Shown piece by piece: positions 1-12,720 of a DNA stretch of 64,000 nt (the first letter of the stretch is position 1; every line of letters begins with the position of its first letter). Source of the DNA: Patiria pectinifera (Eukaryota; Echinodermata; Asteroidea; Valvatida; Asterinidae); NCBI GenBank assembly GCA_029964075.1, contig CM057136.1:11594001-11658000 (forward strand), in the 5' to 3' direction. Made by a program: the position numbers and the translations under genes. The notes under the pieces are model-generated. The model was not told the origin of the DNA and did no database searches. It worked only from the letters and a program-made list of their open reading frames with translations.

Positions 1-2380
1 ATTCAATATTCTCAAATGCTCAATTTATGAATTCCAAATGTTGAGAAATTGACACCACTCTTTTTTTTTTAGATCTCCAAAGATCTGAATGAAAGTGTGA
101 TATCTCTCTACAATAATTGGTCTGGTTCCTCACCACACAAACATTAATATCAGCTCACACAAGTCAGCAAGTACTGTACAAGTTTTGTCTGAGAAAAAAA
201 CAACAATGACTTAGCTAGACATGAAATGGATGTTTTTGGCAACTGTTTATGAATGCATGTCAAAACTTGGAACTATCAGGGATAAACCATCTCGTCTGAA
301 CTTTTCCACAGGAATTGAGCGCATGCCAACAAGTTTTATTTTCTACCACAGGATTAAGCCCCCTAACAAGAATTTGTGACCCCCAAAAGGTCAGAGCTGT
401 CAAAACTTTGAGGACCCCGAGACAGGTGCAAAGTGTCTGAGGCTGGGCCAAGGGATGGACCAATTGGGGAACTAGGGAAAAAGGGGGGAGAAAAGAAGGA
501 AGAAGTTTTCTGCAGTCTTGATTTCTTGGAGGCAAACCCTTGGAGGGACGATTGTGGGACGATTGCTGCCAGCCTCAGTCAACCAGGCTCCAGTGAACTA
601 GAGTTAGGATTACCCAGCCCTGCTATCTTGGAGAGCAGGGCTGGTCCCAATGGACCTAAATGATGACTCTAGGGTATGGGTGTGGGGCACAAATACCTAA
701 TTTTAAGGTTGCTCTTTCCATGGCATGCTATTTTTTAGTTTCACCCAGAAAAAAAAATGTGTTCAAAAGCAATATTTTTGGTAATACGTGTACAAAATTT
801 GTTGACTGTGACCAGGGGCGGATCCAGGAATTTTTGCAGGGGGGAGGGGGTGGTTTCAGGCCAGTTCAGATTGTTGTATGTCCGATTGTTGCGGACAGGC
901 GGACATCTAGGTAATGCAGCACATTGTTACTGAGCACGTACTGTAATAATCTTCTTCTTTTTTTGTCAGAGCAGGGGGGTTCAACCCAAACAAATCAATC
1001 CATGATTAATTGCTTTACAGTTCAGTTTAAAAAAAGCCTTCTACCGTAGTGTTGGCAATAATACAAATGTGACAATATCCTGAACTTTTGCACTGTTGCA
1101 TGTTGTCTTTTAAGAAAGTCTGAGTTTTGATGATGTATGGTGAGGGAGGGGAAGTGATACTATTGTCTTCCCTGGAATTGTTGCCTTTTTGGGTTAATCT
1201 TGTGTTTTTGGGTTTTTTTTACTTTGTCTAATGGTATTTACTATTAACAGGAATATTTGTATGTCAAGTAAAGGTAAAAAAATAAATAATTATTATGAAC
1301 ATGGCATGGCATTCTTCAACTTCAGGACAAATATGCTACATGTACTTTGTAATTTAGTTCTTCATAGTGACGCAAAAAGAAAAGCAATGTCATGAAACAG
1401 TGTCAAATGAAGAATTAATTCCAGAGGGACAACTCAAGCAATGCCAAAAGCCAGACATTCTAGGCCGGGGAGTCAAACCAGGGCATGCCGCCACACACTT
1501 GCTAATCCCCATCAGCTGAGCCGTGCAGTGATTGGCCAGGACGGGACAAGGGGGGCCGCTAATTGGTTAAACTGTTCATGCTGATCCTGGGGATAAATCA
1601 CACGACATGAGTGGTGAAATCCTTCCAATGCCACTCAACTTTATTTCTTTGGAGTATTTCTTTCTTTGGGGGGGGGGGGTGGTAGGGAGGAAAATAATAC
1701 TGCTATTACACCATTGAGGGGAACAATTAGAACATATCAAGAACTGCTTACAGTTACTTTCTAGAAAGAAGTCAAAAGACTTTCAAAAGACAAATAATAA
1801 CTGAAAAAGTAAAATAGGCAATATGCCATTTTTTTGCAAATAGGGCACTAGTAATGATGCCATTTTATGGGTTAAAGGTAGTTCCGTCATTTGTAATTTG
1901 TGCATTTTGTTCGTTAGAAGCAGCGAACATGCTCAAAATCTACACTAAAGAAGGGTGCTGAACAACTAATTATGAAATTTCTTTAATTGATGATTTCAAA
2001 AATGAAAAATATGCCAGAAAGAACAATTTCACAGGGAGTTTCACCAAGTACATTTTCAACAATAATTATGTCACTTACTTTTTGGAAAGCTGCAAATGAT
2101 GGACTGTAGCTTAAAAAAAAAAATGTGTATATTGGGTTACCAACGAAGTTTACATGTTGCTGTAATTAAAAATCATATTTTACAATATTTAATTCTAAGA
2201 TTCAAGTAGCCCGGTAGTTTCCTAATTTACTTCAATACATGTGATATCGTTATTGTTTTTACCATAAAAATGGCATCATTACAGCCTTCATTTGCTTCAA
2301 ACATAGCTTATATCGTGTAGCTAGCTGCTCATTAGTGACTCGGAATGCTGCACAGGGACCTTGGTTAACCCATAAGAGCT
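1..2380. other. Non-coding stretch, no gene recognised
   Basis: AT-rich sequence with homopolymer runs, including a G-run near 1668-1679. Short ORFs here have no recognisable domain and no convincing splice context. A likely transposon terminus lies at about 814 and is listed separately. Confidence 0.5.
812..860 (+). mobile_element. Possible hAT-like transposon terminus
   Basis: CAGGGGCGGATCCAGGA followed by a G-rich stretch resembles the CAGnGGCGGATCCA-type ends of hAT-like elements that are common in animal genomes. No matching right end or target-site duplication was found nearby, so it is at most a truncated copy. Confidence 0.25.
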
Positions 2381-2479
2381 ATATGGTTAAACCAGTGAAG
2401 GGTTTTTGAGGACTATGGCAATGGTCCAAAGAAGGCACATTACACACTGCTCAGGCCAGATTACGTTGGGACCAGTTAA

Positions 2480-3150
2480 AAACTGTATTCTATGGGCAAG
2501 TGAAGTAGCATCCATTAGTGCTCTTGACCTCAATGGCGGCCACGAGGAAAATATGACGTGTTTATGGTACCAATGGTTTAGTGACTGACTTTTGAGAATA
2601 GAAATGAACAGTGGGCTAATAAAACGGGACACTTTTGCCTACAGACCCATCCGATCGTCCTATCACTGAACATGCATGGAGCCCTCCCGAAATGGCAAAT
2701 AATAAAATAAAAAAAAGAACCCCAAAAGTAACAGTATTCCATGGGCAATTGAAACAGCATTGCCCAAAACACTTGACTTCATTGATGGCCATAAGGAAAA
2801 AATGAGAGGTTTGTGGTACCAATTGTTGAATGAGAAACATATTGAGTAGAGATTAAGTGGCCCCCATGTCCAGGCCACATACATGTATGGTGTATGGGCT
2901 ATTATTAACAGTAGGCCTCACACTTTTCCATTGCCCAAAACGATTGCAATGTTAGTCACAAGAAAAATGAGGGCAGGTCTGTGGTACTAATCGCTGACTG
3001 ACGGACTGACTCCCTGTGGAGAGCCACATACTGCATAAAACACAAAGATCTACAAACAACTACATAAGTAGCATCCTGCAATGCTGACCCCACGGTGGCA
3101 ACAAAGAAAATATGATTGGTTTATGGTACCACTGGTTGACTGAGGAATAC
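2480..3150. repeat. Degenerate tandem repeat, four copies
   Basis: Four diverged copies share the order: GGGCAA.TGAA or CCCAAAAC block, a CTTGACnTCAATGG-like block, AnGAAAAnATGA, then TTTnTGGTACCAnTGGTT and a GACTGA tail. The TGGTAC landmark occurs near 2566, 2813, 2983 and 3124, so the spacing shrinks from about 247 to about 140 bp by internal deletions. The short ORFs here restate the repeat in different frames and are not genes. Confidence 0.55.
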
Positions 3151-4037
3151 CACAGGTCTCTCTCCAGCCTACCCTCCCCCAAAAAAGACAATTCTGAACA
3201 ACACTCGCTCATGCAAAAGGTACATGTTCATGACACTTTCTGTGCTAATCCTGTCTATTCTATTTAACAAAAGTGCAAAGTAAAGAAAATGTACAAGTTA
3301 AGAAAAGAGAAGAAAAATATACCAGTAAATTTCAGAATTTTCTAAACCTCCCCATATTGCATGTTGATTTCAATGCCAAACCGTTTGTTTATAGGCAAGA
3401 ATGAGCACAGAATTCCGCCAACTCTTCAAAAGTTTCACAAGACTTCCGGTACAAATTGACCCCATACTTGATGAGCTATAAACAAAGCTAGAAGTTTGAG
3501 TAACCCTCAATTAGCAATGATTAAAAAAAAACTGAGCATATCAGATGAGTCTGCTATAGTATACTTAAGACAGTCTTGATCGCTCTGGCCAAAAACGGAA
3601 ATTCAATAAAGAGGTAGCGTGTAACATTCAACCTGATGGTACAATACATAATTATGACTCATGCTCAACCCAGTGGTCTCATGTATTGCTGGAACTGAAG
3701 CCCCCCCCCCCCCCCCCCATTCCCCAGGGATCATTTGCCCGCAAGACACGGTTATTGAGGACGTTGTACGAGATATCCCAGCATTCACAGCTAAAATGAA
3801 TGGTCATGATTCAACTACTGACAAAGGATTTGGGTTTGTGAAAAATCAGGGGAAAGTGGGCTTGAACCTCTTCAAACAATTTTTGTGTGTGCTTTTCTTG
3901 AACTTTTTTTTTTCAAAGTGATCGATTGTCAAGAAACCTTGATAATTTATGAGTTGGGAAACCAATTTAAAGTCCAACTGTTGAGGTGAACAAAAACCCA
4001 ATACCTTGCCATTCATTCAGGAAATTTTCTATTGTAG
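3151..4037. other. Non-coding stretch with an 18-C run
   Basis: No gene recognised. An uninterrupted C-run spans 3701-3718. The sequence before 4038 (AAATTTTCTATTGTAG) looks like a splice acceptor for the candidate exon that follows. Confidence 0.45.
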
Positions 4038-4392
4038 GGACAATTGAAACTGTTTCTCCCCGTGAAATGAGCGTCGACATGAACATAGAAAGAAATTTTC
4101 AAAGATCGTATTATAATTTATATGTTCAAAAGGTACAAGAGAAAGTGCCTATGGGGAAAGCGTTGGCATCGTGCCATATATACCGTATGGGTAATGGATT
4201 GCTGCAGATTTTTATAACTGTCATTCACAACAAAGCCTACAAATACGGTGCTAGAAAGGACTTTGCAATGTTTTTGAGGCAGGAGTTCCCTCTGAATATG
4301 AATGTGATCTTCACCTTGACAAAAATTACTGGGTTGGGGAGATTAATTTCTACACCTTTGACCTCTTCGTGAATGAAACAATATCTTTGTAG
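4038..4392 (+). pseudogene. Candidate exon or decayed coding fragment
   Basis: An acceptor-like TTTTCTATTGTAG precedes a protein-like reading frame that contains IERNFQRSYYNLYV and ASCHIYRMGNGLLQIF, an alternation loosely like an extracellular SEA-type module. From about 4255 protein-like character moves to another frame, which reads CDLHLDKNYWVGEINFYTF and ends at the stop at 4390. No single frame carries both parts, so this is either two alternative readings of non-coding DNA, an exon ending at an unrecognised donor, or a frameshifted pseudogene. No neighbouring exon was identified. The SEA comparison is only an impression of pattern. Confidence 0.2.
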
Positions 4393-4986
4393 TTTATTAA
4401 TGCCCGAGGCATTTTTGTGTTGCAGTCAAGTCCTTTTTCCGAGTCACCAAACATAATGTATCCTGCAGTATATAAGGTTGTATAGCAGAAATTAAGGCTA
4501 GGCACCAAGGCCTTGCATGCAGATTGCAAGTTATTTGAGAGAGTAGGAATATGACAATTTGGACACACGACTGACACTGATAAATGTTGGAAATATACAT
4601 TGTGTATATCTGCAACATGTATACACAGTCCCAGTCCTTTCTCAAATTCCTAGACATTTTGTGTATAATACCAAGATTCCAACCAATTTTCAAAAGCACA
4701 ATGTGCTTATACACAGGTATACACAGGCCACACTGTTTGTCTTCAGTTTATTCTGCTGTAACAGCTAACAAGATCATAAACATTTCAGTTTTTGGAGCAA
4801 GTTGTATGACCACTTTTTTACTATAGTGGCTGTTCGTGACATACTCATGATGTACCTAAATCATGCCTACACTGTAGTAAAATGTACAAACATCTAGAGT
4901 GATTGTCATACGATGTTCAAAACATCATTGCAAAACTTCTTGGTCTTGGCTCCCTGTTGTACACATGCCACCAACCTGCGAGTATG

Positions 4987-5264
4987 GTGTGGTCACTAAT
5001 AGTGGACAAGACTAGTCCATTACCAGACTAGTCCAACTATGGTCCACTAGCATACATGATGTACATTTTTATGGACTAAACCTAACTCCATTTAAGTAAG
5101 ATTTGAGGCTTTGCATGGTGGAGATACTAAATGATGAAAGGTTTGCGGAAACACCATGTGCGAATAATTTGACAACTAAGAGAATGGTTCTGAAAAGAAC
5201 CAGAGGTATAAACTCTAGTAGGGTGTGGTCAATAATAGTGGACAAGACTATAGTCCATTAGTAT
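4987..5264. repeat. Direct duplication within a foldback region
   Basis: The motif GTGTGGTCAnTAATAGTGG followed by ACAAGACTA(TA)GTCCATTA occurs at about 4988 and again at about 5224, the second time as the loop of the inverted repeat at 5130-5350. The repeated pieces suggest rearrangement or nested insertion of related elements. Confidence 0.45.
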
Positions 5265-5350
5265 GAGTTTATACCTCTGGTTCTTTTCAGAACCATTCTC
5301 TTAGTTGAGAAATTATTCGCACATGGTGTTTCCACAAACCTTTCATCATT
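5130..5350. mobile_element. Foldback/MITE-like inverted repeat, 86-bp arms
   Basis: The left arm 5130-5215 and right arm 5265-5350 are near-perfect reverse complements; AATGATGAAAGGTTTG on the left matches CAAACCTTTCATCATT on the right. A 49-bp loop separates them. Each arm itself contains the small palindrome GGTTCTGAAAAGAACC. No ORF spans the element. This fits a miniature inverted-repeat transposable element; no clear target-site duplication is visible. Confidence 0.75.
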
Positions 5351-8290
5351 GTAACTCCATTTATAGTTCACCAAATGCTGTTTGACATTCAGCAAACATG
5401 TAACTTTACGCCTCAGTGATAACTTGAGGGCGCTGTATCCCAACCTCAATTACACATTTTCACTGCGTTGAAACTATTTGGCTAAATGTCTAAGAGAACG
5501 GCAATGAAAATACTCAGGGGTCCCAAACTTAACCCCCCCCCCCCCCAAGAAGCTGGGCATCTGTCAGCTAATACCAGCCATGGTGCACCAATATTCAAAC
5601 CCCCCCCCCCCTTTTTTTGCCTTTGAGTCATGACTTCCTCTTTGCCTTGGATGTGTCTCATTTACAACAGTCAGTTGTCTTTAGCAACAGAGAAAACTCA
5701 GATGTACATCAGAAAAAGAAGTGTTGTTTACTTGTACAATTACGTCGTCCATAATTTTTTTAATTTTTTTTTTTAAGCCACCCATTTAGAAGAAAACCGC
5801 TTTATGTGATCACCTTACATCATACATGCACACAGGTAGGTACATGTACCTGCATGCACATCATTTTTTTTAATGCTAAAAAGCGAGATGTCCAAACAAG
5901 ATGTGAAATCAAGCTGTACGTATGATATGGGCACAGGAGACCAGTGTGATAGACAAATGAAATATGTACTGTATGGATGAGTGACTGATTGACTTAAAAA
6001 AACAAAAAAAATCAGTATTTTTCTTTAATTTATCATCTTCAAGATCTGTAATTGCTAGTTCGTACATTTTTGAGGTACATTTGTACATGTATACAGCTTG
6101 ATGCAAGTACCGTAAAACACATTTTTGGTATCAATATTTTCTTGATTTTGGAGGATGATTCAGTCAAATGTATTAACATTCTGGAGCAAACCAAATATCC
6201 GCAGGTCAGCTAGCAAACACGTATAACCGCACGCTTAATAATTCCTGATCAGGCTGTAACAAAAGAGCTGTAGGGGTGAATATGGAGGAGGAAAGATGAG
6301 TCAGTATCACAGTCTTGCATGAGCAGAGTAATGACGATGACTTAGATTGCTTTATGCGGGTACCCGATGGGGGAGGGGGGGGTAGGTGTTTATATGATCC
6401 GTGTGGCATTTAAGCCGACTCGGCGGTAATTATTCGGCGGAACGCCACAATCAACAAGAGCGGGCAATATAACAGGGTGGTGTTACGCGGCACGTGCTGT
6501 ACGTGTCCAACCTGATTGGGGGGAGCAAAAATGCTGGCCCCAAGAAGCTACGTCTTCTTGGCCGGAAAGATTGTGAAGTCGACGTCAGAGAATGCGCAGG
6601 ATTCAAGGAAAGGCAGGTTAATCAAACAGTGGAATCTGTGGCCAATATGTTGTCTCAGCGTGTGTCTTTGTACAGGATCCGAGGGTAGATGTATACATGT
6701 ATGGGCAGTATTTGATCATTCCAAGTTTACACACAGGTAATAAGTAATTTGTGAAGTAAAAGGGCAAGTGAAGTCAAATTTTATTCAAAAAAATTCTTCA
6801 GCTGGAATTCTCAAGCTGTATCCCATAAAGTACATTGTACCTTCACCTGAGATCAACTCTTTAACTTTCATTAAATTGTATTACATTGTATTTACTTCTC
6901 AATAATATCAATAAAACCATAGAGTGCTGGAGGGGCTTGAGGATTAACAGGCAGGGCGGTATGGGGCGGTAGGATGGCTAATGGGTTAACTGCTTTTTTG
7001 TTTCTTTGATGAAATAGATGATGGCGGCCATTGGAAATCGCCTACATGGTAAATGCGCACAAGTTTCATAAAATGTGCACTTCATTTACAGTACAGAAAT
7101 GTGCATGCATGCAATCTAGAGAGGCAGGATTTGCTCAAAACATTGTTGCAACAACACAATTGTGTATGTCCACGCATGCGTAAAGCATATTCGTTCATGT
7201 ACCAGTAAGTTAACTTAGTGGAATATTTTTTGCCAATGTTAGAACATCATCTTTGATAAACTGATGCACAGCGCTAGCGCCACCAAATTTCGACCCTGAG
7301 GCGAGCACTCTTTGGTACAACTTGAGAAAAATGTTTTGAGGATCGCACACCCATCTTTAAGCAACCTGAGCAGTACATCAAATGCACAACCAAGCATCAG
7401 TTGAATAAAGAAAAATCCCCATACTGATCTCACCACAATTTAACCAGTCCCCCGCAAATGCATGACTTTCCCTGATGTACGTACATTTGTACCTGTATGT
7501 ACAGAGATTTCCACCTCACAAATATTCCTCAAAAACCTAATTTCTCACAACTGACCTAGATTTTTCTCCATTAGTCTTTCTCCCCTTCTCTCGCCCACTC
7601 CTTTCAAGGCCAATTCCAAAGAAATCATCAGCTCCTTGTTGGATGGTTGGACTGCCATTGGCTTGACCTGAGCAACCCAACCCCGCTAAGGGCCTCTGCG
7701 GGCACAATCCAATAAAAGTCAGCATGCCACAAAAGTACTTTGACTACTGTACATTTTTTCAAGGTGGGAGGGAGTGAGGGAGGGGGGGGGGTTTGATAAA
7801 AAAAAAATTGTCTGGAGTTCATACCAGGTGTGTCTGGTGACTAGACTTGTGCTCAAGTACAGCTAGTCTTGTTTACAAACACTTGTGACCTCAGGAGTTG
7901 TTGTAAGCACACGTAATTTCTGCCAACTTTCTGTTTTAGTGTTCTGTGTATATTCTTCAGTAATCTGGTAAGACAAGCAGGGCAAGCCCACAGCAGAATG
8001 CCATTTGTTTTTACATGCTATGATTGTATCAAATCTGCATGCCACTCTTCAGCGAGTCAACATATTTTCTTGGTCTTCAATTTTTTGTTTTAACTTGATA
8101 GACTAATCCAAGTTGGCCAAATGGTGTCGTTGTTTTTTAACCATAAACACTCTGTATCCGCTTGAACTGGTACAATCAATAAATAACAATATTTTGTGAT
8201 TTAATTTCTACAAGCTATATGATTTTTTTTCTCACTGCATCTCAAACAAATGTGAGACCTTTTTTTACAAAAATGTTGTTGCCTGGGTGA
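5351..8290. other. Non-coding stretch, no gene recognised
   Basis: Contains C-runs near 5532-5547 and 5600-5611, several ACATGTA-type palindromes, and a locally GC-richer patch at 6410-6690. An open frame at about 6494-6688 is not recognisable and has no supporting splice pattern. Nothing else could be supported. Confidence 0.45.
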
Positions 8291-8292
8291 AA

Positions 8293-8352
8293 TTTGTTTT
8301 GGCAAGAATCCTTCACTGGTAATGGTTGAAGGATTCTTACAAAACCAAACCC
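8293..8352. other. Short hairpin, about 22-bp stem
   Basis: GTTTTGGCAAGAATCCTTCA and TGAAGGATTCTTACAAAAC pair around an 11-base loop (CTGGTAATGGT). The stem is shorter than a usual microRNA precursor and the flanks pair only weakly. It is probably a small inverted repeat; a small-RNA hairpin is possible but unsupported. Confidence 0.25.
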
Positions 8353-9140
8353 GAAACTAAAAATTCCATCTCTGAGAAAGAAAAAAAAAAGCATCCCAAC
8401 TTTCGAAGCCCTATGGGAATAAACAAAACACCTCAGGTTCCAAAAATGCAAACAATTCCTCTGTCAGAAAATCTGTGTCCTCCAGGCCAGGAGGTCTCTG
8501 GGTTCTGAAAGACGATCTGTCTTGGCAAAAAGCCTGGAGAAAAAAATCAAAACGAGAGAGAAGTGTCTGGAGTCATTCCCAAACTTGAGCACAAATACTT
8601 AAAATGGGGCTGTTTGGAATTCGTTGCTCAAAATTGATTGGAAGAAAGTTTTGAGTCAGTTTTGGATCATATTCCTAACTCGTTTTCTTATTTTGTCCGA
8701 TCACTTTCCTGGAGCTAAATTTCAAGATTGTTTGTTATAGCATAGCAGAAAAATTGCTAGCCCTAAGCACTATTTCACCTTAGCACTATTAGTAGATGTG
8801 TCGTGTGCATGCTCTTAATTCATTGTTACGTCACTACCATAAAATTTTTCTCAAACGTGGAGCGTGACCTTTACTGTGCTTATGCTTAAGTCTCCATGGG
8901 AAATACAGCGCTCTGCTCTGTTAGCAGAAAATGGTGTAGTTTAGCAGCCGAAATTAATTACTGGGAAGAAGCTCAGGAAGAAGCTCAGTAGGCGGAATTT
9001 GCTCAGCACTGAAAAAACTGCTTAGCAGAAACCGATCAGCCAGAATGTAATTTAACAGATTTTGTTTATAACTGGTTTACATCCGATTTTTCCTAAACGA
9101 CACTTTCCACCTTCCATGAAAATGAGCCATTACTTTATGG
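8353..9140. other. Non-coding stretch, possible repeat debris
   Basis: Between about 8740 and 9030 there are repeated short words such as TTAGCAGAAA, TAGCACTA and GCTCAG, resembling worn MITE sequence of the kind seen intact at 16958-17202. No gene was recognised. Confidence 0.35.
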
Positions 9141-9144
9141 GTCT

Positions 9145-9918
9145 TTCCACACTAACGGTTACAAAAGTGTGACATTTAGATGGAACCATGGACAGGAGTC
9201 GATATATGAAGTAATCTGTCATGTTTTCCCTCTTTCTACATTGGTACATCCAATTTCCCAGTAAGAACATTGCCCACCAACAAGTTTGCTCAATTTTTCA
9301 GGTTTCGAGAAATTACAGAGGATTATCTTCAAGATTTAACGTTCATAACATGGACAGATATTTCATTTTTAAGTGTTGGAAAGCAGTAAATGAAATACAT
9401 GAATTTTCCCAAATTGTGTTCCTAATGTAAAGCTATCCATTGAGGGATTGCTACTGGCCAATCTCAGGTTAAACCTCTAGATATTTTTACAGAGTGAACA
9501 CATCTTCAAGACTTCATGTTCATAACAGGCGCAGACATTTGGCACAAATTTCTGTCCATGTTAGGAACATGCATCAAGTCGCATCCTAATGAAAAGGTTG
9601 TTTTAATATTGAATGATAACAATTCTATATTGAGCAAGTAATATAAATGGAACAAGGGCTGGATTATTCATAAAAAGAATACATAGAATGATTCAAGAAT
9701 GTCCGTCCATGTTATGAACATTATCCTTCATTTCATCTTAAAGAGGGCCTAGTACTTTCCTACATATCCAGTGAATCAGCCTACTTATTTATCAGTGCAA
9801 TCACGAATACAGGAATGTCTAAAAAAAAAAAAAAAAATTAGCAAAAAACCTGCTTTGAAATCCACCTCCCATGTCTCACCCATAAAGTTATCAGTTGTAA
9901 CCGTTAGTGTGGACAGAA
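9145..9918. mobile_element. Region bounded by short inverted repeats
   Basis: TCCACACTAACGGTTACA near 9150 and its complement TGTAACCGTTAGTGTGGA near 9896 bound about 770 bp. Inside, diverged pieces containing GTTCATAACA and CATGTTAGGAACAT recur in both orientations. It resembles a non-autonomous foldback element, without an ORF and without a clear target-site duplication. Confidence 0.35.
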
Positions 9919-9923
9919 CTAAA

Positions 9924-10303
9924 GGCCAAAAAAAAAAAGTCTCCGGTTTCTGGTATGGAGCTTGCCCCAAAAGTGGTGCGGCGACGCGGCTTTTTTTTTT
10001 TTTTACCTGTTTTTTTTTTGGGGGGGGGGCTTCAAATGTCGGCTGATGACTGCAAATGGTGCCCGACTAAACTTAGTGCAAATATATGGGAGTCCAGAGA
10101 GGCCACATAAATCTTATTCTCGATCGTAACCCCATCTAAAAACACGTTAAAATTGTGCAGCAGCAGAATTCCAGTCAAACCAGTGAGTTTGGCGGTTTTG
10201 AAACATCATCTTGTATTGAAAAAAAAAATTTTCATTTTGCCGACGCGCATGGCTACGGCGACGCGCGCGCATACCAGAAACCGGAGACTTTTTTTTTTTG
10301 GCC
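9924..10303. mobile_element. MITE with about 34-bp terminal inverted repeats
   Basis: The left end GGCC plus an A-run and AGTCTCCGGTTTCTGG is mirrored at the right end by CCAGAAACCGGAGACT plus a T-run and GGCC. The 380-bp element has a CG-rich interior (GCGACGCG words next to both arms) and encodes nothing recognisable. It is probably a non-autonomous DNA transposon; the superfamily cannot be assigned. Confidence 0.65.
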
Positions 10304-12249
10304 AAATACATGTATAGTTTATTTTGTATGATGCGAATAGATTCTTCTTGTGCTATAAAATAAACCAAAAAACCTGCGCTAATATTGTATTTCACAAATT
10401 AATAAGGACATTTTGTTCTCGCATGCAGTATACATGTATGTACATATGTACATGTACATATGCATACATGTACATCCCATAACTGAAGATTATTTGCTTT
10501 TTAGATAAGCGCAGAATCTCTTTTTTGCTAGCACAGTAACCATGTATACATGTACATTGTACAAATGTACATGTTCACATGTACCAATCGCAACCAAAGA
10601 AATCCATGGTAAGAGCAGCGCCATGAACATGGGCCCTTTTTGCAGGCATACATTTCTCACAGATACGACGACTAATGGTCCAACTGCTGAAACCTCAAGC
10701 CTTCTTTAGGCGTAATATGTACTTGGCAAGTCATGCCACGCCAAGTCAATGGAGCATACTACATCCGTTGCCCCAGGGCCTTATTTTATTGAACTTCCCT
10801 AATCAACAACAAAGAGTACATGCATGTACCTGAAAAAATAAAACTGTTCACAATGTTTTTTGGCTTGAAGGGGCAATGACTTTCCCTTCCAGCAGAAAGT
10901 GCACATCTGTAGCCATGTAGCGAAATCCTCCTCTGTGCCTAAATTTTACAACAAAGCAAATTTTTCACAAAGTTTGATACCGAGTTCCTGCTTTAATTTG
11001 GATGGTACAAATTCATTGACAAAACTTCCAAGTGCTAGAATTTCAGTTTGTTCATCAATTTTTCAGATGATATTAACTATGAGGTGCATGACACACTCAT
11101 CATGAAGTCAGATTTTTTTTTCTTTTTACATATTTGTTGTTGGAATGGAATTTATGGATTTTTACATGTATCTCCAGGGTAAACTGAGCTGTCTGAAACG
11201 GAAAATGTCAGTTCTTGCAACATACCGGGTACTTACTGAAGATACAATGTACATGTGCAACCAAAACCGAATGTGGCTCAAATATCCCGTTGGCCAGACC
11301 GCCGTGAAACTTGACACTAAAGGGTCAGTTCTAATTCATCCATTCTCACCCAAAAGCACTCCTGCATTTGTAGAGAGCTGTCAATCTCGTTGCCTTTAAA
11401 TACTAAAACGTACTTAACTTCTTTACTTGAACGGAAGGGCCAAGCTATTGTCCTCCGACCAACTCTGTACTGACTGACTGACTGACTGACTATATCACTG
11501 ACTAACTGACTTTACTGAGTAATTAATTCCTGGTTCCCACGGAAACCACAAATGATTTAAAAGGACTTTTGGCCCTCCAGAATTAGTTAGCCCTACAGAC
11601 AGATTTAAAGAGAAAAAGCCCTTTGTAACAAGATTTAAATACATACACATTACATTTTAAATATGGATACTCAACATGCTCCTCAACTGTCTCTTTTTTT
11701 TTTCTTCAAGAAATAACCCCTTGGGACTGATAATTAATAAAGATTCAAGTCCTCTCAATTCAGTCCAATCCAAATCCACATGTACTTCATTCACTACATG
11801 TACTACATCTTAATACTGCGGCTGGTCATGCCCGGGACGTACATGCACTGTATACACATACGTTGATGTATTACAGTATATAATCCCGGCGAGTAGTCAA
11901 ACACGAGGAGATTGGAGAGATCACACTAATCAGGCCAGCTGATCTAGGCCGAGTGGTGTGGAGGCACGCACGCGGCCTCGCGTCAGCATTTTAGACACGG
12001 CACGAGGAGTATGAATGCTGCGCCAGATTAAATGAAAAGAAAAAAAAACTATTACTATCAGTCTGGTCTCTGAAGAGAACAAATTTTGCAATAAATCCAA
12101 TTCAACACATCTGCAAGATTTATCAGTATACAGGTAGTAAGATTTAGTTATATTTTCTGCCGCAGACAATCATCCCGTTTCTGTACAAATGTAGTTGAAG
12201 TCAGGGCAAATTGTCTGGCACAGAAAAGAAGAACACTGTGGTAAAATGC
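10304..12249. other. Non-coding stretch with a GACT microsatellite
   Basis: Clustered ACATGTA/TGTACAT palindromes occur at 10425-10580. A (CTGA)n run lies near 11470-11490. An open frame at 11145-11399 and its neighbours show no recognisable domain. A TATATAA word lies near 11876, but no transcript can be inferred. Confidence 0.45.
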
Positions 12250-12720
12250 CATGGTCTACAATATTTGAGCAGATGCGAGCTGATTAATTATGCAAGACAA
12301 CCGCATCTTGACCTCTAGATTTTGACCAATCAGCAGGCGCTTTCTATATCGGGTCTTCGGTCATTCACTGTAGTCGCGTCATAGACATGGAAAAAAAAAA
12401 AACCTAAATACAGCAACAAAGGCTGTGGTCACGCTCTCTGTATTATGTTATGCGATACGCGCCCGGCTGTTGTATTTTATGAAACACTACAATTGAATTG
12501 ACCAATCACACGTTTAGTCCTGATTTGGGAATGAAATGATGTCATGATTTAGTAAAGTCGACTTCGATTGGCTGAGGTGCGAGATCGCATAAATCTGCAT
12601 GCTCTGACATATCAGACGCTATACAGGAGACTTGGCTCCGTGGATAATGGGTGATACTCAGACTACTTGGTGGATTGGTTAAGGCCTAAACCTCCGGAGA
12701 TTCTCAATAGCCCACTTACA
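12250..12720. promoter_or_regulatory. Cluster of CCAAT boxes, possible promoter
   Basis: Four CCAAT-type motifs occur within about 350 bp: CCAAT at 12326 and 12502 on the + strand, and ATTGG at 12567 and 12674 (CCAAT on the - strand). Three keep the extended NF-Y context (ACCAATCA or GATTGGCT/GATTGGTT). The sequence is richer in CpG than its surroundings (CGATACGCGCCCGG). No gene could be attached on either side, so a promoter role is only a possibility. Confidence 0.25.

Noticed and set aside
8293-8352. A microRNA gene
   Set aside because: The stem is only about 22 bp with weakly paired flanks; without small-RNA data it is kept only as a hairpin.
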